DNA of 57,103 nucleotides from a virus: IMG/VR virus record IMGVR_UViG_3300028666_000023, positions 1 to 57,103 of that record; one strand, 5' to 3'. Shown piece by piece: positions 49,488 to 57,103 of this stretch (position 1 is its first letter; each line of letters starts with the position of its first letter). The notes under the pieces were generated by a model. It saw only the letters and a program-made list of their open reading frames with translations, ran no database searches and was not told where the DNA came from. The position numbers and the translations under genes were made by a program.

Positions 49488-49837
49488 TTCGAGGCGGCTT
49501 CCTGCAAAATCGTCTGGCAGTTGTCGGTGGAGTACGTGTCGGCGGAGATGCCTGCGAGCGCGGTGAAGAGCGTGGCAAGACCGCCCGCGGCAGCAGTTGC
49601 GATGCCGATGCCGAGTTTGACGCCCTGGTCGTCGGTCGCGATTGTACTCACACCGCTGGCCCCGGAGCCAGCTCCGAAGAGCGCGCCGAGCACGATCCAC
49701 CAGTTGTGCGCTGTGCGAACGCCCTGACAGTGCGAAACCTGCTGCTGCGTCGGGACCTCAGCGCGGAAGACAGGGCTGTGCGCCGTCACCGGCTGGATGC
49801 AACCCGCGAGGAGCAAAAGAAGCAGGAGCTTGCTCAT
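49484..49837 (-). CDS. Small lipoprotein, 117 aa
   Basis: ATG 49837 starts a clear lipoprotein signal (MSKLLLLLLLAGC, Cys 13 as lipidation site). The mature part has two weak hydrophobic Gly/Ala segments (about 48-65 and 72-95) and a Cys near the end. Phages use such lipoproteins as outer-membrane spanins, superinfection-exclusion proteins or virion anchors; none can be chosen here. A lipidation signal fits a bacterial host with a lipoprotein pathway. Confidence 0.7.
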   Translation of the reverse strand: MSKLLLLLLLAGCIQPVTAHSPVFRAEVPTQQQVSHCQGVRTAHNWWIVLGALFGAGSGASGVSTIATDDQGVKLGIGIATAAAGGLATLFTALAGISADTYSTDNCQTILQEAASK

Positions 49838-49847
49838 GGCACCCATT

Positions 49848-50405
49848 CTACTGGGTCCACTGTCCTTCAACAGTGAGTCTCGTGGGTGGGTTGGTTGAGG
49901 CCGGGGCGCCTCGAAGCGAAATCTGGGTGTCGACCCACGGCCCGACCTTGGCGTTCGTGACAGAGTCGAAGGCGAGGAGCTTGTACACGGTCGTTGGCGC
50001 TTGCGTGAGCGGGGTGATCGGACCACCTGTGTGCGGAAGCTCGGACGTGGCCTGTCCGAATACTTCTGGCGTGGCTCCGAGAAACGTCTTGTTCGCTTCG
50101 TTGACGCCGCGTCGGCCCGTGACTCCGTAGTCCGCGCCATCGATCGTCATCTTCGTAGCCGCCTGCGAGCGACTTTGCTGCGATGTCGTCTCGACCACAC
50201 CTGAACCGATGGGTGTGATGTTCGCCTCGCCTGCACCTGGAAACTTCGATGCGCCGTAGTCGACCTGCGAGAAGGGGGTGAAGGTCATCGCAGCCAAGGA
50301 CTCGCTAGACGACTCCTTCGGCGAGATGGTGCTTGCCTGATTCAGAACGCTGTTTCCATCGTTCGTCAGGCTGCGTCGTTGCGATGCTCCGTTGTCGACA
50401 GGCAC
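49848..50405 (-). CDS. Putative tail-associated protein, 185 aa
   Basis: Not recognised. The sequence is Ser/Thr/Gly/Pro-rich and looks extended, with two similar stretches (VDYGASKFPGAGEANITPIG and ADYGVTGRRGVNEANKTFLG) that suggest an internal repeat. The end is beta-rich (VYKLLAFDSVTNAKVGPWVD). It lies just downstream of the four fibre-like paralogs. Confidence 0.68.
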   Translation of the reverse strand: MPVDNGASQRRSLTNDGNSVLNQASTISPKESSSESLAAMTFTPFSQVDYGASKFPGAGEANITPIGSGVVETTSQQSRSQAATKMTIDGADYGVTGRRGVNEANKTFLGATPEVFGQATSELPHTGGPITPLTQAPTTVYKLLAFDSVTNAKVGPWVDTQISLRGAPASTNPPTRLTVEGQWTQ

Positions 50406-50412
50406 GAGTACC

Positions 50413-52116
50413 TCACTGATTCAAGGGAATCGTTGCTCCATCCCACGGACCGATCACGACAGAAATCGTGGAGCTGGAGAACTGGGCCCACTTCTTCGAA
50501 TCGTACGTGTCCGTCGCATTGCCCCCCATGACCCAGTAGATCCAGCGGAGCGTTCCCTTGCGACACTTCGTGAGCACAGTCGAATCGTTGACGACCCAGA
50601 TAGGCTCGCGAACGGGCACAGGCGTTGTAGAGAACGTGCACGCGACGGAGTCCCGATTGCCGAGGTTCGTGTTGATGGCGAACGCTGCGGCGACGTTCTC
50701 CAGTGCCGCACCGCCGAACGTTGAGAAGGTGTCGCCGGTCGGGAATCCTCTGCGGCGGAAGCCGTAGTAACTCGTGGCGGTCTGGAGCCACGTCGAGTTC
50801 CAGAAGTCGGTGACTGCCGTTCCACCGTTGTTGCCCGTACGCGCCTGCCCGTAGTTCGCTCCACCGAACGCGAAGAGCCAGACGAAGGGGTCGAGGTCGC
50901 CGTCTTCTTGGTCGTCGAGACGCTGAAAGCCACACCCACTGAAGGCGACGTTGCTCGTCGCGGGGATACCCATGACGAGTAAGAGCGAGCCGTCCGCGGA
51001 CGTGTTTGTGTCCTCGATCATGCTCGCGCACAAGATCTGCCCGAGCCCGAACGTGGTGGAGGTCGAATCGTTGGTCCACGGTCCTGCGCTCGTTCCAACG
51101 GCTCCCGAGCCTCCGGTGCCGGGCCCAGCGACGTACGTTCCCACCGTCGGGAAGCCGTTCGTGAGAGGGCTTCCGCCGGATGCGCCACCAGGACAGATCG
51201 TCGCCGTCGCCGTGCCGAGTGCGGCCATGGTCGAGAAGCGTCCGGTGGTCGCCGTTGTCGTTGCCTCGGTGATGCTTTCGATGACCTGGAAGTAGATGTG
51301 CCCGGTAGTGGTCGTCGCTCTCCAGAAGACAACCTCGCGCACGTACTCGAGCAGCGTGGCTGTCGGAGTGACGGAAGTGCCCGAGACGGCGCCCGTGACG
51401 CTGTGTGTGGAGTCCCATCCACGAACGCCTGCACCCGTTCCGCTGACGCGCGGCGAGATGACGAGCCACCCGCCGTTCACCGTATCGACGTAGACGCCGA
51501 TGACCTCACCTGTCGCGCCGGTGGTTGCCTGCGTGACGTTCTCACCCTTCACGAAGACCGGCGTGGCCGTACCGATCGGAAACTTGATGGTGGATGGTCC
51601 CTGGAGGTTGATCCACGCACCCGCGCCGAGGGGCACACCAGAGACTGCGTACGTGTCGAGGAGAGCGCTCTTCTCCGTCCAGGCTGCCGTGCCTGCAGAC
51701 GTCTCGGCGATCGCCGCAGGGTTCTCTACCTGAACCGACGTCGTGCTGAGGAACTTCGTGATCAACCAAGTGCCGTTGTTCGCGCTGTTGGTCATTCCTG
51801 AAAGAACGAGGAAGTGTCCGGGCGAGCTCGACGTGAAGTTCGCTCCAGACATTCCGGAGATGGTTGTTCTCCCCCCGAATGCCGTGGACGACGGACTCGA
51901 AACGGTGATCGCTGCCGTGCCCGTCTGGGAGCCGACCTGTTGTCCCGCGCCCCACTTGTCGTTCGACGGATTGCCCGTCGTCTCTTTGGTGGTTCCGTCC
52001 GACGACGCCTTGTAACGCCAGCCGGCCGCCTTCATGGCGCGCGTCAGCCACCAAATGAACGTGAACTGCTCGTTGGAGCTGTTCGGGGGGATGTTCAGAA
52101 CTTGAACGTTCGACAT
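50413..52116 (-). CDS. Fibre-like virion protein, paralog 1, 567 aa
   Basis: The first of four related proteins in tandem. A conserved N-terminal cap (NSSNEQFTFIWWLTRAMKAA, then GWRYKASSDG and NDKWG) probably links to a common virion partner. A repeat module of the type MTNSANNGTWLITKFLSTTS lies near 105-125. It shares a TNGFPTVGTY block, an RLDDQEDGDLDPFV block, a GFRRRGFPTGDTF block and a C-terminal VIGPWDGATIPLNQ with its neighbours. The beta-rich, Thr/Gly-rich sequence fits a tail fibre or decoration protein. Confidence 0.78.
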   Translation of the reverse strand: MSNVQVLNIPPNSSNEQFTFIWWLTRAMKAAGWRYKASSDGTTKETTGNPSNDKWGAGQQVGSQTGTAAITVSSPSSTAFGGRTTISGMSGANFTSSSPGHFLVLSGMTNSANNGTWLITKFLSTTSVQVENPAAIAETSAGTAAWTEKSALLDTYAVSGVPLGAGAWINLQGPSTIKFPIGTATPVFVKGENVTQATTGATGEVIGVYVDTVNGGWLVISPRVSGTGAGVRGWDSTHSVTGAVSGTSVTPTATLLEYVREVVFWRATTTTGHIYFQVIESITEATTTATTGRFSTMAALGTATATICPGGASGGSPLTNGFPTVGTYVAGPGTGGSGAVGTSAGPWTNDSTSTTFGLGQILCASMIEDTNTSADGSLLLVMGIPATSNVAFSGCGFQRLDDQEDGDLDPFVWLFAFGGANYGQARTGNNGGTAVTDFWNSTWLQTATSYYGFRRRGFPTGDTFSTFGGAALENVAAAFAINTNLGNRDSVACTFSTTPVPVREPIWVVNDSTVLTKCRKGTLRWIYWVMGGNATDTYDSKKWAQFSSSTISVVIGPWDGATIPLNQ

Positions 52117-52123
52117 GGCTCAC

Positions 52124-54088
52124 TCACGCGTTGGCTGCGACCGATGCGCCGTCCCACGGGCCGGCAACGAGAGGCGAAATGTTGGTACCTCCACTCAGCT
52201 GGACGTACTGACCGCTATTGTACGTCATGCTCGACACACCACCTTCGGTGATGGCGAGCCAGCGCATTGTCCCTTTGCGCATCTTCTGACCGGACTGCGT
52301 TGAGATGACCCACAGCGGCTCGCGAATCATCTGCTCCTGCACCGAGTGCATCACGCGCGCGATGCCGGTGATCTGAGAGAAGACAGTCGACGTACGCCCG
52401 ATCTGGTGACCTTGAAATTGCTGGAAGGTGTCGCCCGTGGGAAAGCCGCGGCGGCGGTACCCCTTCCAGTACGTGTTCGCAACACCGGTGCCGAAGATGA
52501 CCTGATTGAAGCCGTCGTTGTCGCCGATGTTCGTGATGCCCGTTGTTCTCGTGCCGTCGTACACAGCTGCGCACGGGCTGAAGGACACGTACGGATCGAC
52601 ATCGCCCTCCTCGCTGTCGTCACAGCGCTGGTAGACGATGGGCGCGTACGCGTAGTTCGCAGTCGCCGGTTGACCCATCGCGAGGATGTAACTCCCATCC
52701 GCATCGGCCCCTGCGAGGGCGATGTTGCTCGCACACAGGAAGTGGCAGTTACCCGCGATACCGACGGACGTGACGCTGAACCAGTTCGCCGCTCCGGTGC
52801 CGACCGCGGATGTATTCCCCGTGCCGGTCACGGTGTACGTGCCGAACGGCGAGAACCCCACCGACGCATTGCTTCCGGGCGCGAGCACGTTCGTGACCGC
52901 GGCGTTCGCTGCGACCGTCGAAAAGCGATACGTCGCCTCTGCGCTTTGATCGATGCACTGGACGTAGATGTGCCCCTGCGCCTGGGTGCTCTTCCAGAAA
53001 ACAACCTCGCGGATGAACTCGATGGGCGTGATGTTCGCCGTCGTGATGGCCGCAGCGGAGATCGCGCCCGTAAGCGTGTCCGTTCCACCCGTCGTCCATC
53101 CGTGAACGCCGCTGCCGGTGCCGTCGAGGCGGGGTGCGATGACCGCGAAGCCGAGGCCGTTCACCGTGTCGGTAACGATGCCGAGAAGCGTTCCAGTCGC
53201 GCCGCTCGTCGTCTGCGTCACGAGCTCGTTGCGAACGAAGGTCCCTGTGGGGGTATTCGTTCCGAGAGGGATCTTGAGCGTGGACGGACCCTGGAGAACA
53301 GTCCACGCGCCCGCGCCCGTCGCGCCCTGCAGGCTCGTCGGGTACGCCATCGAGAGCGGGCTCATCTCGGTCCAGATCAACGCGCCGTTGTTTGCGTCGG
53401 TCGTCGCAGCTGAGTTGTCGATCTCCACCGAGGTCGTCGAGATCACGCGCGTGATTCGGAACGTCCCGTTGTTCGCGCCCGTTGCCGCACCGATGATCGT
53501 GAGCGAGTCACCTGCGCTGCCACGAATCAACGGCACCGACTGCCCCGGCACCATACCCGTGAGGCCGGTGACGATCGCGCGCTTCGGCGTCGCTCCGTTG
53601 GTCCCGGCGGCGAAGATGTTCGCGACCGCGCCGCCCTGCATTTCCTTCCACGTGATGTTCGCGCCCGACTCCGCGACTGCTCCGGGGTTGAACACCGTAA
53701 CCGTCGTTCCGGCCTGGGCGGTGATCCTGAAGATGCCGTTGTTGTTTGCATTCAACGCACCAGCGATCTGCACCCAGCGGCCGACCGAGTTCGCGACAAA
53801 TCCGCTGACCGAGGAGATGACCGACGTACCCGTCGCGCCCGCTGCAGCGATGCTGGGGTTCGTGCCCGTCTGTGCGCCAACCTGCGTGATGTTCACGCCG
53901 CCGCCGATACCCCATTTGTCGTTCGCCGGATTGGCCGAGGTGTCCTTGTTCGCCGTCGTCCCGAGCGCATCAGCGCTCGCCTTGTAGACCCACCCAGCCG
54001 CGAGCATCGTACGCGTCAACTTCCAGATGGCCTGGAAGTACTCGTTCGTTGCATTGAGCTGGAAGTTCGGAACGACTGCGTGGCCCAT
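52124..54088 (-). CDS. Fibre-like virion protein, paralog 2, 654 aa
   Basis: Related to its neighbours by the N-terminal cap (NATNEYFQAIWKLTRTMLAA, then GWVYKASAD and NDKWG), a GYRRRGFPTGDTF block, a CDDSEEGDVDPYV block and a VAGPWDGASV end. It carries two copies of the short module (ALNANNNGIFRITAQAGTTV and AATGANNGTFRITRVISTTS) where paralog 1 has one. It lies 7 bases after paralog 3. The extra module suggests internal duplication. Confidence 0.78.
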   Translation of the reverse strand: MGHAVVPNFQLNATNEYFQAIWKLTRTMLAAGWVYKASADALGTTANKDTSANPANDKWGIGGGVNITQVGAQTGTNPSIAAAGATGTSVISSVSGFVANSVGRWVQIAGALNANNNGIFRITAQAGTTVTVFNPGAVAESGANITWKEMQGGAVANIFAAGTNGATPKRAIVTGLTGMVPGQSVPLIRGSAGDSLTIIGAATGANNGTFRITRVISTTSVEIDNSAATTDANNGALIWTEMSPLSMAYPTSLQGATGAGAWTVLQGPSTLKIPLGTNTPTGTFVRNELVTQTTSGATGTLLGIVTDTVNGLGFAVIAPRLDGTGSGVHGWTTGGTDTLTGAISAAAITTANITPIEFIREVVFWKSTQAQGHIYVQCIDQSAEATYRFSTVAANAAVTNVLAPGSNASVGFSPFGTYTVTGTGNTSAVGTGAANWFSVTSVGIAGNCHFLCASNIALAGADADGSYILAMGQPATANYAYAPIVYQRCDDSEEGDVDPYVSFSPCAAVYDGTRTTGITNIGDNDGFNQVIFGTGVANTYWKGYRRRGFPTGDTFQQFQGHQIGRTSTVFSQITGIARVMHSVQEQMIREPLWVISTQSGQKMRKGTMRWLAITEGGVSSMTYNSGQYVQLSGGTNISPLVAGPWDGASVAANA

Positions 54089-54096
54089 GAGAAATC

Positions 54097-56265
54097 CTAC
54101 TGGTTAGCGGGGACAGTTGTACCGTCTCCCGGACCCACTACGATGTTCGGACTCGTCGAAGATAGCTGAACCCACAGCTTCCCGTCGTACGTATCCGTTG
54201 AGGCGTTCGTCTGCACCACCTGCCACCACCGCGTCGAACCCTTTCGAGATTTGTTTGGCCCTGCTTGTCCGACGGTCGGGCTGTACGCAATCAGGAAGAA
54301 CGGCTCTCGCACAGTCACGGTCGCGGGCGTGGTGGCAACGAGATCGGGTGAGGCCACATTTGTCTGTGCAGCGGGTGCGTTCGCAAACCCGACCAAGCCA
54401 CCCTGATACTCCTGGAACGCGTCGTTGAACCCACCCGAGTTCGGCAGGCCTCGATGCTTGAACCCCATGAAGCCTGAACAGGCACTCCAGCCCGAGTTGG
54501 TGCCCGATGCGATCGCAGTTCCCTGATCGGCCAGTGTTGCCTGACGAACCGTATTCTGGAGGCGGTCCCTGTTGTAGGCGGAGGTCGGGTTGTCCGTGAA
54601 GGCCCACGCGTACGGGTCGACGTCACCTTCTTCCGTATCGTCCAAACGCAAGAACCCACCGAGCGTGAAGTAGCCCGCGGTGACGAGTCCTCCGTTCGAT
54701 GTGTTTCCCACACCACCCGTACATCCAGTGAGTGTAGTCGCACCGGTACCCGTGTACTTGACGATCTGAACGCCGCTCGACGTTGTGATGAGAACGATGC
54801 CCGCGCTCAAAAGACCAGAAGCATTTCCGGAAGCGACGTTGATCGTCCCCGTAGGGAGCGCCTGCACTCCAGTGGTCGTTGTATTCCCGGCGTTCGTTGT
54901 GGCGACGCCGATCGCCATCGTTGCACTTCCGTCAGCCGAGATGTTCGCATCCTCGATGCAGTTCGCTGCGAAGAGCTGCGCTTTCCCAGCCGAGACCGAG
55001 CTGGAGTAGTTGTTCCAGTTGGCTGAGTTGGTCGCGGCTGTTCCGGTACCGGCGCCGCCGAGCGCGGTGAACGCCCCCACGGTCGGGAAGCCATTCGTCG
55101 TCGTATCGTTGCCCGCGATCGCTCCGGGCGGATGGATGAAGTCGGCAACCGTTCCGGCCATCGTGGAGAAACGACCCGTCGACCACTTCACCGCGTTGCC
55201 AGTGGCCATCGCAGACGTACCGCCCTGGCATCCCGTGAAGCTCGTTGGCGTGACGCCGGTGTACGTGATCGTCTCGCTGCGCGTGGCGGTTGCAACAACG
55301 ATGGTGCCTGACGTCGGGAACCCCGAAGTCGAGCCGACGAAGATGGTGCCTTGCGGAAGCGTCTGTCCGTTCGACGCTGCTGCGATGGTTGTCGAGGCCG
55401 ACGCTGTCGATGCTTCACCGACGCTGTCGATGCACTGGTAGAAGATGTGCCCCGAGTGGATGTCGTTGTACCAAAACACCACTTCGCGCACGTACTCGAT
55501 GACCGTCGCCGTCGGGGTGACCGTCGCGCCGGAGGCGGCGCCCGTGATCGTGTGCGTGTGGTCCCAGCCACGCGGGTCACTGCCCGTTCCGCTCACACGA
55601 GGGCAGATGACGAGGAAGCCACCGTTCACCGTATCGATATAGACGCCGATGACTTCGCCCTGCGCCCCCGACGTCGCCTGGGTAACGTTCTCGCCCTTGA
55701 TGAACTGGCCCGTCGTGTTCGCGATGGTGCCGATGGGCACGCGCATCGTGGACGGCCCCTGAAGGAGAAGCCACGCCCCCGAGGCGGCGACCCCCGCCGG
55801 CGGATACGTGTCCGTGAGCGCGCTCAGCTCGGTGTACGTCGCAGTCCCGGGAGTCGTCTCTGCAACGGCGGCGGGGTTCTCGATTTGAACCGACGAGGAC
55901 GAGATGAACTTCGTGATGAGCCACGTTCCGTTGTTTGCCGAGTTCGTCGCACCGGTGATCTTCAGGAAGTGACCGACCGAGCTCGTTGCCATCGAGGCTA
56001 GGCCGGTGAGAGTCGCGCGGCCGCCGAACGACGTCGAGTTCGGAGAGCCGATGGTGAACGCGACGGTCGTGGGGCCTTGTACTGTTCCCCCGCCGCCCCA
56101 AAAGTCGTTGTTCGGATTACCCGTCGAGTCGACGGTGGTCGTGCCGTTGCCGCTGGCCTTGTAGCGCCAACCTGCGTGCTTCATCAAACGCGTGAGCTTC
56201 CACAACGCCGTGAACTGTTCGTTCGACGAGTTGAGCGCGAAGTTCTCTGCTTGGATGTGCGACAT
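54097..56265 (-). CDS. Fibre-like virion protein, paralog 3, 722 aa
   Basis: The longest complete member. The N-terminal cap is NSSNEQFTALWKLTRLMKHA, then GWRYKASGNG and NDFWGGGG; blocks TNGFPTVGAF, RLDDTEEGDVDPYA, and VVGPGDGTTVPANQ follow. It has two extra modules of another kind (SETITYTGVTPTSFTGCQGG and QIVKYTGTGATTLTGCTGG) that the first two paralogs lack, explaining its length. The ATG lies 3 bases after the stop of paralog 4. Confidence 0.78.
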   Translation of the reverse strand: MSHIQAENFALNSSNEQFTALWKLTRLMKHAGWRYKASGNGTTTVDSTGNPNNDFWGGGGTVQGPTTVAFTIGSPNSTSFGGRATLTGLASMATSSVGHFLKITGATNSANNGTWLITKFISSSSVQIENPAAVAETTPGTATYTELSALTDTYPPAGVAASGAWLLLQGPSTMRVPIGTIANTTGQFIKGENVTQATSGAQGEVIGVYIDTVNGGFLVICPRVSGTGSDPRGWDHTHTITGAASGATVTPTATVIEYVREVVFWYNDIHSGHIFYQCIDSVGEASTASASTTIAAASNGQTLPQGTIFVGSTSGFPTSGTIVVATATRSETITYTGVTPTSFTGCQGGTSAMATGNAVKWSTGRFSTMAGTVADFIHPPGAIAGNDTTTNGFPTVGAFTALGGAGTGTAATNSANWNNYSSSVSAGKAQLFAANCIEDANISADGSATMAIGVATTNAGNTTTTGVQALPTGTINVASGNASGLLSAGIVLITTSSGVQIVKYTGTGATTLTGCTGGVGNTSNGGLVTAGYFTLGGFLRLDDTEEGDVDPYAWAFTDNPTSAYNRDRLQNTVRQATLADQGTAIASGTNSGWSACSGFMGFKHRGLPNSGGFNDAFQEYQGGLVGFANAPAAQTNVASPDLVATTPATVTVREPFFLIAYSPTVGQAGPNKSRKGSTRWWQVVQTNASTDTYDGKLWVQLSSTSPNIVVGPGDGTTVPANQ

Positions 56266-56268
56266 GCG

Positions 56269-57103
56269 TTACTGACTCGCCGGGATCGAGAAGCCGTCCC
56301 AAGGCCCACATACGACGGGCGACGGATTGCCGTTGTTGCCTCCGCCGAACTGGACCCAGAACGACCCGTTGCTGTTGAACATCTTGTCGGTGTTGCCACC
56401 CTCCGTCATCCATGCCCACCGCAGGTATCCCTTCCTCATCCGCTGGGCTGTATTGGTCGACGCGATCCAGATGGGCTCCTTGATGAACTGCTGCTGGACA
56501 GCGCCCTGCGCGCGACCGATCCCACCTTGAGCGCCGGTGTTGATCGGAGCGGTTGTGCCTACGGTCCAACACATGCCGTGGAACTGCTGCCAGGCATCTC
56601 CGGAAGCGAAACCGCGGCGCCTCCAACCGGCGTACACCGTTGCGTTGCCGCTGGAGCCTGCAACCAGTCCCGTGTTGACCGCGGACGAGAAGAAGTCTTC
56701 GAGGTTCGTCTGCGGAACAGACGGGCCCGTGCGAACGCCCGTGTACGCGCCGCCGCCCGTGTAGCCGACCGCGACGTAGGGATCGACGTCGCCATCTTCA
56801 CTCCCATCGCAACGCATGTAGAGCATGCCTGCGTACGAGAAGTTTCCGGACGTTCCGTTTCCGTTCGGCGCGCCTAGCGCCGCAACCCAACTGCCATCCG
56901 CATCCGTGGTCGAGTCCTCGATGCAGTTCGCGCAGAGCGCCTGCAGCAGTCCACCGACACCGAGGCCGTTGCTCGTGTTGTAGAAGTTCTGCGGGGCGGT
57001 GGTCACAGCAGCGGAGCCCCCCGTGCCGAGCATGATGTACGAACCTGCCGTGGGAAAGCCGCCTGCCGCGGAGCTCCCCGGGGCGATCGTCGCTGTGATG
57101 CCA
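56269..57103 (-). CDS. Fibre-like virion protein, paralog 4 (5' end beyond window)
   Basis: Only the C-terminal 277 codons lie in the window; the frame stays open to the right edge (IAPGSSAAGGFPTAGSYIML), so the internal Met codons are not the start. Shared blocks are RCDGSEDGDVDPYV, GWRRRGFASGDAW, QFIKEPIWIAST and VCGPWDGFSIPASQ. Its N-terminal cap should lie about 300-400 codons further upstream if it matches its neighbours. Confidence 0.75.
   Translation of the reverse strand, partial: GITATIAPGSSAAGGFPTAGSYIMLGTGGSAAVTTAPQNFYNTSNGLGVGGLLQALCANCIEDSTTDADGSWVAALGAPNGNGTSGNFSYAGMLYMRCDGSEDGDVDPYVAVGYTGGGAYTGVRTGPSVPQTNLEDFFSSAVNTGLVAGSSGNATVYAGWRRRGFASGDAWQQFHGMCWTVGTTAPINTGAQGGIGRAQGAVQQQFIKEPIWIASTNTAQRMRKGYLRWAWMTEGGNTDKMFNSNGSFWVQFGGGNNGNPSPVVCGPWDGFSIPASQ

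Overview
The window is a piece of the genome of a GC-rich, tailed double-stranded DNA bacteriophage (Caudoviricetes), cut at both ends. Packaging and virion genes (terminase, portal, baseplate spike, tail and fibre proteins) sit on the minus strand. A complete replication and recombination set (DnaB-like helicase, DnaG-type primase, family A DNA polymerase, RecA, RusA and two further nucleases) sits on the plus strand. No rRNA, tRNA, CRISPR array, integrase or bacterial chromosomal gene was recognised. The host cannot be named from the sequence. A lipobox protein and GC-rich codon use only suggest a GC-rich bacterium.

Layout. The minus-strand virion genes form one long array running from the right edge to the left edge. 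It is interrupted by three plus-strand cassettes, about 4.75-5.8 kb (HNH-type endonuclease and HTH regulator), 13.6-17.75 kb (tiny proteins, a Cys-rich protein and a MoxR-type AAA+ ATPase with a VWA/metallopeptidase-like partner), and 23.96-40.25 kb (helicase, uracil-DNA glycosylase, replisome, recombination). Each cassette opens with a short ATAAG-type motif. The first two close with a hairpin and the same 13-base string, and the third carries 11 bases of that string in inverted orientation. From right to left the minus-strand blocks hold: four tandem paralogous fibre-like proteins, small virion proteins and a lipoprotein, a very large baseplate/tail protein, a pyrophosphatase-like protein, a polyglycine adhesin, a probable holin and lysis enzyme, and ThyX (57.1-40.3 kb); an unknown structural protein down to the portal and its follower (23.9-17.8 kb); the RNA polymerase and baseplate spike (13.5-5.8 kb); and a structural protein, a possible small terminase, an unknown gene and the large terminase (4.7 kb to the left edge).

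The most striking gene is a 2162-residue single-chain multisubunit-type RNA polymerase (7048-13536, minus) with the beta half fused in front of the beta-prime half. It keeps the ADFDGD active-site signature, the trigger-loop region and the C-terminal zinc site, but shows no N-terminal beta-prime zinc ribbon. No alpha, omega or sigma gene is recognisable in the window. The recurrent ATAAG motif, with a fixed-length form ending in TGGAGG at four places, is a candidate phage-specific promoter class. A compact structured RNA with a U-tract lies just upstream of the replisome operon (28828-28945). The working picture is a phage that carries its own transcription enzyme and a nearly self-sufficient replisome, with plus-strand early or middle cassettes set into a minus-strand late array.
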